A DNA stretch of 64,000 nucleotides from Caldilinea sp. CFX5 (GTDB taxonomy: Bacteria; Chloroflexota; Anaerolineae; Caldilineales; Caldilineaceae). This document shows positions 10,256-16,802 of the stretch, piece after piece (the stretch's first letter is position 1; every line of letters starts with the position of its first letter). Location: contig QWII01000057.1 in assembly GCA_021405325.1 (NCBI GenBank), positions 62,001 through 126,000 of the forward strand. The letters are read 5' to 3'. The notes below the pieces were generated by a model. That model searched no databases and was not told the origin of the DNA. It was given only the letters and a program-made list of their open reading frames with translations. The translations under genes and the position numbers were made by a program.

Positions 10256-10350
10256 CACTTCATGTTACGAGTTACGAATTACGAGTTACGAATTTCCAGG
10301 CCAATCGTTTGGAATTCGCAACTCGTAACTCGTAACTCGTAACTCGTAAA
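10256..10350. repeat. Inverted low-complexity repeat (gttacgagttacga words)
   Basis: Tandem gttacgaattacgagttac-type words at about 10264-10291 are answered by their complements (cgtaactcgtaactcgtaac) at 10319-10349, giving a long imperfect hairpin between a dehydrogenase and the AraC-type gene. The same word family forms a 12-bp hairpin at 28201-28239. Confidence 0.75.
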
Positions 10351-10378
10351 TCTCCTTGTCTCCCGTCAAAGATTCACT

Positions 10379-10819
10379 ATGACTGCCAACCATCACCTCG
10401 AACCAATCCTCCGCTTTATCGATGAGCATCTGGATCAGCCGCTATCGGTGGATGAGTTGGCGCAGCGCGCTTACCTGTCACGCTTTCATTTTATCCGCCA
10501 GTTTCAACGGCTCGTTCACCAGACGCCGCACCAGTATGTGATGAATCGGCGGTTGCAACGGGCCAAAGAGTTGTTGGCGAATAGCGATCTGCCGGTGACG
10601 GAGGTTTGTCTGGCGGTGGGCTTTGAAAGTTTAGGCTCCTTTAGCACCCTCTTCCGCACAGTGGTGGGTTGGTCGCCGTCGGTCTATCGGGCGCGCGTGC
10701 TTGAACAGCGGCGCAATCCTTACAAATTCATCCCTGGCTGTATGTGTGCGATGTTTGGTCTGCACCCCCCATCTCAAGAGAGCAATTTTCAAGAAGCCAA
10801 AGCTGAACAAGTGTGCTAG
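10379..10819 (+). CDS. AraC-type transcriptional regulator, DNA-binding domain only
   Basis: A 146-residue protein that is almost entirely an AraC/XylS DNA-binding domain. The first helix-turn-helix is around residues 20-42 (LSVDELAQRAYLSRFHFIRQF). The second is around 70-95 (VTEVCLAVGFESLGSFSTLFR), ending with the family's WSPSVYR signature. There is no N-terminal ligand-binding domain, so the signal it responds to is not evident. It is followed by a palindromic spacer and a VOC-family gene. AraC/VOC pairs of this size are common, and the VOC protein may be its target or partner (inference). Confidence 0.85.
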   Translation: MTANHHLEPILRFIDEHLDQPLSVDELAQRAYLSRFHFIRQFQRLVHQTPHQYVMNRRLQRAKELLANSDLPVTEVCLAVGFESLGSFSTLFRTVVGWSPSVYRARVLEQRRNPYKFIPGCMCAMFGLHPPSQESNFQEAKAEQVC

Positions 10820-10828
10820 GCTCATTAG

Positions 10829-10883
10829 TTAGTTGGTTGGTTCGTTGGTTTCGACAAGCTCAACCAACGAACCAACCAACTAA
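10829..10883. repeat. 22-bp hairpin with TTCGACAAGCTCA core
   Basis: Arms 10829-10850 and 10862-10883 are perfectly complementary runs of ttggttggttcg-type words. The loop is tcgacaagctc. It belongs to the same palindrome family as 22117-22190 and 61981-62060. It lies between the regulator and the VOC gene and could end or attenuate transcription. Confidence 0.85.
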
Positions 10884-10917
10884 CCAACCAACAATTTCTT
10901 GTGATAAGGAGCAACAA

Positions 10918-11331
10918 ATGATCACCAAACTGTCACACATCACGATCTATGTCAGCGACCAGAACAAAGCGTATGATGTCTATGTCAACAAACTGGGCTG
11001 CAAAGTGAACACCGATATGACGATGGACAACGGTTTTCGCTGGTTGACCGTCACGCCGCCGGCACAGCCGGGGCTGGAAATTGTGCTGGCCGAACCCAAC
11101 CCACCCATGTTTGATGAAGCGGGTGCGCAACAGGTGCGCACGCTGTTGGTGAATAACGCCATGGGCGGCGGCGTCTGGGAAACGGACAACTGCCAGAAGA
11201 GCTACGAAACGATGAAGGCCAAAGGGATCGAATTTCTCAAGCCGCCGACGAAAGAGTTTTATGGTATTGAAGCGCTCTTCCGTGACGGCTGCGGCAACTG
11301 GTTTAGCATGACGGAACGAGTACAAGAGTAG
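10918..11331 (+). CDS. VOC family protein (glyoxalase/bleomycin-resistance fold)
   Basis: A 137-residue single-domain protein of the vicinal oxygen chelate superfamily. The fold's two beta-alpha-beta-beta-beta modules are visible: LSHITIYVSDQNKAYDVYVNKLG at the start and a second half ending FYGIEALFRDGCGNWFSMTE. The metal-ligand positions His8 in module one and Glu near residue 120 are present. Members include glyoxalases, extradiol dioxygenases and antibiotic-binding proteins, and this one's substrate is unknown. ATG 10918 has an AAGGAG site. It follows an AraC-type regulator and ends at a strong bidirectional hairpin. Confidence 0.85.
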   Translation: MITKLSHITIYVSDQNKAYDVYVNKLGCKVNTDMTMDNGFRWLTVTPPAQPGLEIVLAEPNPPMFDEAGAQQVRTLLVNNAMGGGVWETDNCQKSYETMKAKGIEFLKPPTKEFYGIEALFRDGCGNWFSMTERVQE

Positions 11332-11358
11332 TTGGCACAGCTTACGAGAGTTACAAAA

Positions 11359-11391
11359 ACAACCCGGGTTTCGCGCAGAAACCCGGGTTGT
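11359..11391. terminator. 13-bp hairpin between convergent genes
   Basis: Perfect stem acaacccgggttt (11359-11371) and aaacccgggttgt (11379-11391) with a 7-base loop. It lies 28 bases after the VOC stop and 27 bases before the end of the convergent kinase gene, so it probably terminates both. Confidence 0.8.
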
Positions 11392-11417
11392 CGTTTAACG
11401 GCGGCAGGCTCTATTAC

Positions 11418-12659
11418 TTATGATAACGCAACGGCAGGCGCCGGCAGCCACTTGGGCAACAGGATTGTTTTTTCGCTTTGCTCGTTGCGAAGCTGCTGAC
11501 CCTGTTGCGCACCAAACCCATGCGCCAACGGCTGCGCCACCACCCAGTGGCGCTCCGGCGTCAGTGTGGGCGCCAGTTGACGCACCATCTCCAGCGAAGC
11601 CCAGTGGGCCGCTTCCGCCGTGCGGTTATGACAGCCAAGCTTCATCAGGACGTGGGCCAATACAAAGGAGCCAAAGAAGCGGTCGCCCACGCCATTCTTG
11701 CGTTCGGGATGGGCCAGCACCTGTTCCTGTACACGAGGCGCAACACCGTCGCGCAAAGCGACATGAACCACCTTCCCCGTTGTCCGATCGGCCGTGAGAC
11801 AGCCACGCGCACCCAAGGTAACAACAAGATCACCTGTTTTGCCCTGCCGCCCCAGCGCCAACATGGCCGCGACGACATCAGCGATGGCCGCGTTTTCCTC
11901 CTGGCTGGGACAGGGAATGCCAAAAGCCTGCGCAATTTGGACAAATTCCGCGAGATTGCAAACGCTGGCCCGGTCGCGTTGCAATTGGAGGATAACCCGC
12001 GCTTCCAGGGCTAACGAAGGCGTGAGAACCGAATATTGCGCCGCGCCCACCTGCTGGGCATGACGCATCACTATGCGGGCCAGATCCGCTGAACGCAAGG
12101 AATTGACAACCAGCAGGTCGAGCCGTGCCGGTAACAGCGCGCGTAGGCGTTCGGCCTGGATCGGACTGAGCGGCGTTGCCGGATCGGGAGACTTGAGGAT
12201 CAAGCGATCCGGTTTGCCGTTGGTTAAAACCAGATTGGTCGCCGGCGCGGTCAGGCCCAGCGAGCAGTGCGCAATCCCCAACTGGGTGTAGGCTTCAACT
12301 AGTTCAGGCCAGGGCTGCACCAGATCAATCGCAGTCAAAGCGACGGGCAGCCGGCGTTGCACACAGAGGCGCGCCAGTTGCGTTCCTGTATGGAAAACAC
12401 CGCCACCGTTGCGCACAGTGAAGGCCGCCAGGTTGAGCGTGCTGAGGTCACACTGGGCATAGCGTTTTTCGCCAAAGCGGATGGCATCGCCCTGATAGGC
12501 CAGATCGAATTGTTCGGCCTGGTCGCCCCGACTGCGGAAGCGCACGCGCTGCTCCGGGAACGTAATCGCATCAACATCCAGATAGGCGTCGCGCACAGGA
12601 TTGCCCAGGACGGCGATTCGGGTTGGTTTGCCAAGTAAATTACGCATTATGTTCAACAT
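11418..12659 (-). CDS. PfkB-type carbohydrate kinase family protein
   Basis: A 413-residue protein with PfkB/ribokinase features. It has an N-terminal strand and turn RIAVLGNPVRDAYLDVD, an internal GGVFHTGTQLARLC stretch (sugar-binding/lid side), and a C-terminal anion-hole/catalytic-base motif NGVGDRFFGSFVLAHVLM with the expected Gly-x-Gly-Asp spacing. The kinase phosphorylates a sugar or nucleoside using ATP, and the substrate is unclear. It is about 100 residues longer than a typical family member. ATG 12659 is chosen because GGAGG lies 6 bases upstream. Confidence 0.7.
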   Translation of the reverse strand: MLNIMRNLLGKPTRIAVLGNPVRDAYLDVDAITFPEQRVRFRSRGDQAEQFDLAYQGDAIRFGEKRYAQCDLSTLNLAAFTVRNGGGVFHTGTQLARLCVQRRLPVALTAIDLVQPWPELVEAYTQLGIAHCSLGLTAPATNLVLTNGKPDRLILKSPDPATPLSPIQAERLRALLPARLDLLVVNSLRSADLARIVMRHAQQVGAAQYSVLTPSLALEARVILQLQRDRASVCNLAEFVQIAQAFGIPCPSQEENAAIADVVAAMLALGRQGKTGDLVVTLGARGCLTADRTTGKVVHVALRDGVAPRVQEQVLAHPERKNGVGDRFFGSFVLAHVLMKLGCHNRTAEAAHWASLEMVRQLAPTLTPERHWVVAQPLAHGFGAQQGQQLRNEQSEKTILLPKWLPAPAVALS

Positions 12660-13079
12660 CGCTAACCTCCACGTTCTCATTACCACAGCGCCAGGGGATC
12701 TTTTCTCTATAGGCTCACCCCGATCTTACGCGCGACCCGTTCAGAAAAATAGGGCAAATCTCTATCAATTCGCCAGCCGGCGTTGCCACTTTCGCCGTTT
12801 ATTGATAGATTACCGGTGGTCACATGCTTTTTCCGCACAGCAATCATAGAGCTATTTTGCTGCACCCAGGCGGCGCACGCTATAGCCAAAGCGACGCCCA
12901 AGCTGTGATCGCCAGCACAGGAGCGCTTTTCTCGCGCTCCTGGGGCATGACCGAATCCACCTTTTGACATTTTTGTTAGTATAATTACGAAACTCCGTCA
13001 TAAAAGAGACTGGGAAAAACAATCGCGTGGCGTTTATATAGATAGAAGAGAAATTGGCCTGAGGGCCAAGGAGAATGTT
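12660..13079. other. Intergenic region between divergent genes
   Basis: About 420 bases. A small hairpin caggagcgc/gcgctcctg lies near 12917-12945. TTGACA (12964) and TATAAT (12980) boxes occur close together but only 10 bases apart, too short for a standard promoter. The patatin gene is preceded by GGCCAAGGAGA just before 13080. I see no convincing gene. Confidence 0.5.
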
Positions 13080-15158
13080 ATGACGATTGCTGGAGTAATT
13101 GCAAGCATTTGTGTACTGCTCGTGGGGTTGACCCTGTGGGTTCAGCGGCGCTTGCCGCTCTTACAATATCTCTACCTGGGGCGCTATAGTTTGCTGTCAG
13201 CGTTGCTGCTGATCGGTCTGGCGCCCTTGTCGATTTTTATCGCAACGGGGTTGCTACAAAATCTATTTATCCTTAGCCAGGGGTGGGAAATTGCCCTGGT
13301 AACCTGGCTGGCCTTACTCAATGCCTGGGTTGTCATGCTCACCAGTCGGCTTTTGCTCAGTTCGATTCCCCACTTTTTTCTACGGATGCCCAAGCTCGCT
13401 TTGCCGGAGTGGTCGGAGGGGCGTCTAGCGGCGCTGTTTGCGTTGGCGGCGCTGCCGATCATGGCAGGCATGGTTTGGCTTTCCACGAACATTCCCTTTA
13501 CCACCCGCCTCCTTGGCGTTGGGGTTGGCCTGGTCGTAGCCTTCGGGGTACGCGCGGCGATGGATGCGCTATTAACCCGACTGGCGCGCACATCGTGGTG
13601 GGTATCACTGCTCTCCCTCTTCTTGCTCCCGCTAGAAAAAGCCGGCTACCCCACGGCCCGTAATGCGGCGGGTCAACGGCTGACCGCCAAAGGTCATGAA
13701 GGCGCGTTGGGCTATTTTCTCTTAACCCTTGTGGTCTATGTGATCGGCTACTTTGTCCTCCGCCCCGACCAGCCCTGGATCAATACGATACAGATGCCGG
13801 CGCTGGCCTATTTGTTGCTGCTCTTGATTTTGCTAGGCTGGCTGCTGCCGGGGGTCGCCCTCTATCTGGATCGTGTCCGGGTGCCGACCAGCGTCGTGTT
13901 GCTCTTAACCTCCTTTCTGTTCTGGGCCTTTATCAATACGGATTACTATTATGGCATCACCTTTTCGGAGGAACTGCAAACACGCCAAAGCACCGAGGCG
14001 CTAACGCCGATCCGGGCCTTTGACCGCTGGCATGAAAAGCGCCCCATTGAAGAGTATCCAACGATGGTTATCGTCACCACCAGTGGCGGCGGCATCAAAG
14101 CAGCCTACTGGACGACCCAAGTCCTGACCATGTTGCAGCAAGAAATCGGTGAAAAATTCAGCTCCTCCATCGCCCTGATCACCGCGGCCTCCGGCGGCAG
14201 TGTCGGCGCTATGTACTTTGTAGATGCCTATACCGCAGCCGGCGCGCCGCCGATGGCGCAGTTGGCGGCGATTAATGAGGCGGCCGCCAGCCCCAGCCTC
14301 GCCGCCACGGCTTGGGGGATTATCTATCCTGATTTCTGGCGCGCCGTCTTTGCCGTGGCCGGTCGCTGGAACCCGCTGCAAGATCGTGGGTGGGCCTTGG
14401 AACAGACCTGGGCGCAACGGCTGGTCGATCCGCAACGCACCTTCGGCGACTGGCGGGTAGGTATCGCCGCCGGCTGGCGACCGCCGGTGATCTTTAACAC
14501 GACGATTGTCGAAACCGGCGAGCGACTGCTGATGACGCCGCTGGATCAAGGGGTCAAAGTCACCGAAGAGAATGTTTTTAGTCGCCCCCGCTATTTCAGC
14601 ACGCTTTATCCCGGCTACGATATTCCGGTCGTCACGGCGGCGCGCCTGTCCGCCACCTTCCCCTATGTCAGCCCCGTGGCGCGCGCCATTGACACCCCTG
14701 ACGCCCCCGATTACCATCTGGCCGATGGCGGCTATTACGACAACTTTGGCGTCGTTTCGGCGCTGGAATGGCTCAACACGGTCCTGCCCCATGCGCAAAC
14801 GGTGGGCCGGCGCAAGATCTTGTTGATCCAGATTGAAGCCTCGGCCTTTGATGAAGACGGCTTGCCGCCGCCGACCGAAAATGCCGGTTGGCTCTACAAT
14901 CTCGCCGGCCCGGCGATCACGGCCCTCAATGTGCAGACAACGGCGCAGCAACAACGCAACAATATGGAGTTTCAACTCTTTTACAACGCGTATAAAGGGG
15001 TGCAAATTCGCCGGGTCAAATTTACCTTTGGTGACAGCGGCCCCCTATCCTGGCAACTCTCGCCGCAAGATATTACAGCCATCGCCCAAGATTTGCAGAG
15101 TCCAAAGAATCAAGCCATGTTGGCGCAGGTGAAGAGTTACTTTGCAGGGTCAGATTAG
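13080..15158 (+). CDS. Membrane-anchored patatin-like phospholipase
   Basis: A 692-residue protein. The first 300 or so residues hold about eight hydrophobic segments, so the N-terminus is a multi-pass membrane domain. The rest is a patatin-like lipid acyl hydrolase: oxyanion loop SGGGIKAAYW (about 335-344), nucleophile elbow ASGGSVGAMYF (Gly-x-Ser-x-Gly pattern, about 366-376), and the dyad aspartate in ADGGYYDNFG (about 547-556). These proteins cleave membrane phospholipids and are recurrent effectors in bacterial immunity and cell-killing systems. The gene ends at a 20-bp hairpin 150 bases before the sigma-factor/CHAT cluster, so shared function with that cluster is possible but not shown. 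Confidence 0.82.
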   Translation: MTIAGVIASICVLLVGLTLWVQRRLPLLQYLYLGRYSLLSALLLIGLAPLSIFIATGLLQNLFILSQGWEIALVTWLALLNAWVVMLTSRLLLSSIPHFFLRMPKLALPEWSEGRLAALFALAALPIMAGMVWLSTNIPFTTRLLGVGVGLVVAFGVRAAMDALLTRLARTSWWVSLLSLFLLPLEKAGYPTARNAAGQRLTAKGHEGALGYFLLTLVVYVIGYFVLRPDQPWINTIQMPALAYLLLLLILLGWLLPGVALYLDRVRVPTSVVLLLTSFLFWAFINTDYYYGITFSEELQTRQSTEALTPIRAFDRWHEKRPIEEYPTMVIVTTSGGGIKAAYWTTQVLTMLQQEIGEKFSSSIALITAASGGSVGAMYFVDAYTAAGAPPMAQLAAINEAAASPSLAATAWGIIYPDFWRAVFAVAGRWNPLQDRGWALEQTWAQRLVDPQRTFGDWRVGIAAGWRPPVIFNTTIVETGERLLMTPLDQGVKVTEENVFSRPRYFSTLYPGYDIPVVTAARLSATFPYVSPVARAIDTPDAPDYHLADGGYYDNFGVVSALEWLNTVLPHAQTVGRRKILLIQIEASAFDEDGLPPPTENAGWLYNLAGPAITALNVQTTAQQQRNNMEFQLFYNAYKGVQIRRVKFTFGDSGPLSWQLSPQDITAIAQDLQSPKNQAMLAQVKSYFAGSD

Positions 15159-15163
15159 CGTTG

Positions 15164-15216
15164 GTTGGTTCGGTGGTTGAGCGGGGGCCCTTTGGGCGCT
15201 CAACCACCGAACCAAC
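15164..15216. terminator. 20-bp hairpin after the patatin gene
   Basis: Perfect arms 15164-15183 (gttggttcggtggttgagcg) and 15197-15216, loop ggggccctttggg, followed by gtaaaaaaggg. It starts 6 bases after the stop codon and uses the same ttggttggttcg words as other palindromes in the window. Confidence 0.75.
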
Positions 15217-15227
15217 GTAAAAAAGGG

Positions 15228-15256
15228 TTGCAATTCTTTCTGGCAAGTGCTATGAT
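15228..15256 (+). promoter_or_regulatory. Sigma-70-type promoter of the sigma-factor/CHAT operon
   Basis: TTGCAA at 15228-15233 and TATGAT at 15251-15256 with exactly 17 bases between them. The predicted start of transcription is near 15263, about 44 bases before the sigma-factor ATG, and an AGGA site lies at 15293. Confidence 0.65.
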
Positions 15257-15306
15257 GATTCCGCCGCTTTTACCAAAATTTTATTGCTCGACAGGACAAC
15301 CTTGCC

Positions 15307-16011
15307 ATGTTGCAAACCGACAGCATTGGAACGTTAGATGTATCATCATTAGCTGACCGCTGCGCCAGCGAGACTGCCAAGTTTTTACAGCGGGTTGCCA
15401 GTGATACCCAGTACTGTTATGAACTCTTTCGCCGCGCCCTGGTTCTACAAAACCAGGAAGCCTACAACAGGCTCGTCGAGACCTATATCCGCTTGGTCAG
15501 ACCACAGGTGCGCAAAAAGTTACATACCCCCTTTAACGACCAGGATCTGGAAGATTGTGTCAACTGGGCTTTTGCCAATTGTTTTCGTTATTTGCGGACA
15601 GCAGAAAATTTTGCCAAATTTCCAACCTTGCAGCACATTATTGGCTATTTGTTGGCTTGCGCCAATGCAACCGCACAATCGCACAATCGTAGACAAGCAG
15701 CGCGGCCAGTGGAAATCGATCAGGATCTAACGGACCAGGACGAGGGAACCACAGCGGTTGATCCACTTGCGCGGTTGATCGAAGAAGAGGACAAAGCGCG
15801 GTTTTATAAGCTGGTTCGCGCGAGTTGTAAAAATGAGCAGGAACAAGTCGTGTTGGAATATTATCTTGAGCTTGGCTTGATGCCGCGTGAAATTTACGCG
15901 CAACGCCCCGATCTGTTTACTGATGTCAAACAGGTTCACCGTGTAAAACAGATTTTGATCGAGCGCTTACAACGGCTCTTTCGACAGTACAAAAAAGAGG
16001 ATTTCCAATGA
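15307..16011 (+). CDS. RNA polymerase sigma factor, ECF-like
   Basis: A 234-residue protein of the sigma-70 family. Region 2 is recognisable around residues 55-100 (YNRLVETYIRLVRPQVRKKL, then QDLEDCVNWAFANCFRYL, the usual D/E-x-x-x-x-F pattern). A region 4-like helix-turn-helix is near the C-terminus (QEQVVLEYYLELGLMPREIY, then VHRVKQILIERLQRLFRQ). A linker rich in acidic residues separates the two, as in ECF factors. The stop overlaps the next gene by ATGA, which implies coupled translation with the zinc-finger protein, the likely anti-sigma factor. It would direct RNA polymerase to a small regulon, which could include the genes around it (inference). Confidence 0.75.
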   Translation: MLQTDSIGTLDVSSLADRCASETAKFLQRVASDTQYCYELFRRALVLQNQEAYNRLVETYIRLVRPQVRKKLHTPFNDQDLEDCVNWAFANCFRYLRTAENFAKFPTLQHIIGYLLACANATAQSHNRRQAARPVEIDQDLTDQDEGTTAVDPLARLIEEEDKARFYKLVRASCKNEQEQVVLEYYLELGLMPREIYAQRPDLFTDVKQVHRVKQILIERLQRLFRQYKKEDFQ

Positions 16012-16781
16012 CCGCGACCGGGTGCGCCACCCCATTGACCACCGTAGATCTATCCATGTACCTTGACGGCGATGCCGATGCCGCGGTCATGGCGCATGTC
16101 CGGCACTGTGCCGAGTGCCAGCGGCGCGCCCAGCGGTTGCAACAAACCCAGCAGTACTGGCAAACCCTCTTTCACCGCCATTCCTGCCCGTCGTCGCAGG
16201 AGCTATGTGATTATGCCTGGGAACTCTTACCCGCACCCGCTCGGCAGCGGGTTGAACAACATTTGCACGATTGCCCGCACTGCACCCATGAACTGCTCAA
16301 CAACTATGTGACGCAGGCCAAAACCCCGCCCCAACCGGCGTCCCAGGCGGCAGGCAGCACCTGGTGGTCAACCGGCATCGACCAACTGCGCATTCTGGTC
16401 AGTCACGTCACGCAGCCGCCGACACCCGCCTATGCCTATGCCGTGCGTGGCGAAGTACAGGCGCCAACCTTCTTGTTTCAACTGGGTGAGACAGCCATGC
16501 TCTATGCCACGAGCACCACTGATCCCCAGGCTCAACAGCGCCGCCGATTGGAAATCCAAGTCGCTGGACTGCCAACGGAAGGTATGGAAATCCAGTTATG
16601 GCAGGCAGCCCAGTTGTTACAAACCCTGCGGCTGGATGTTGCCGGCGACGCCGTCTTTGATAACTTAGTTGCCGGTCACTATGAATTAATTCTCAGTGCG
16701 CCGCAACTGAAAATTCATATTCCCCAGGTGGCGATTGATGTTGAATGGCCGACGCCCGCAGCGTCGCTGTTCGACGAGTGA
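16008..16781 (+). CDS. Double zinc-finger (anti-sigma type) protein with C-terminal beta domain
   Basis: A 257-residue protein. It has two anti-sigma-type zinc fingers in tandem, each H-x3-C-x2-C: HVRHCAEC at about residues 28-35 and HLHDCPHC at about 85-92. The first is preceded by LSMYLDGDAD, the usual acidic lead-in. The remaining 150 residues are rich in beta strands and contain no membrane helix, so unlike many anti-sigma factors it is probably soluble. It overlaps the sigma-factor gene by 4 bases and the TPR-CHAT gene starts 21 bases later. The context argues that it binds the sigma factor and may be a substrate of the CHAT protease (inference). Confidence 0.7.
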   Translation: MTATGCATPLTTVDLSMYLDGDADAAVMAHVRHCAECQRRAQRLQQTQQYWQTLFHRHSCPSSQELCDYAWELLPAPARQRVEQHLHDCPHCTHELLNNYVTQAKTPPQPASQAAGSTWWSTGIDQLRILVSHVTQPPTPAYAYAVRGEVQAPTFLFQLGETAMLYATSTTDPQAQQRRRLEIQVAGLPTEGMEIQLWQAAQLLQTLRLDVAGDAVFDNLVAGHYELILSAPQLKIHIPQVAIDVEWPTPAASLFDE

Positions 16782-16802
16782 TAGATATACCCGATCACCC
16801 CT

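Noticed and set aside
12707..12970. 87-codon minus-strand frame between the kinase and patatin genes
   Set aside because: No ribosome site, no recognisable domain, and it runs through a hairpin, so it is probably non-coding.
12964..12985. TTGACA and TATAAT boxes before the patatin gene
   Set aside because: The spacing is only 10 bases, too short for a sigma-70 promoter.
14001..15005. Long minus-strand frame opposite the patatin domain
   Set aside because: The plus strand carries clear catalytic motifs there, and the antisense frame has no family features.
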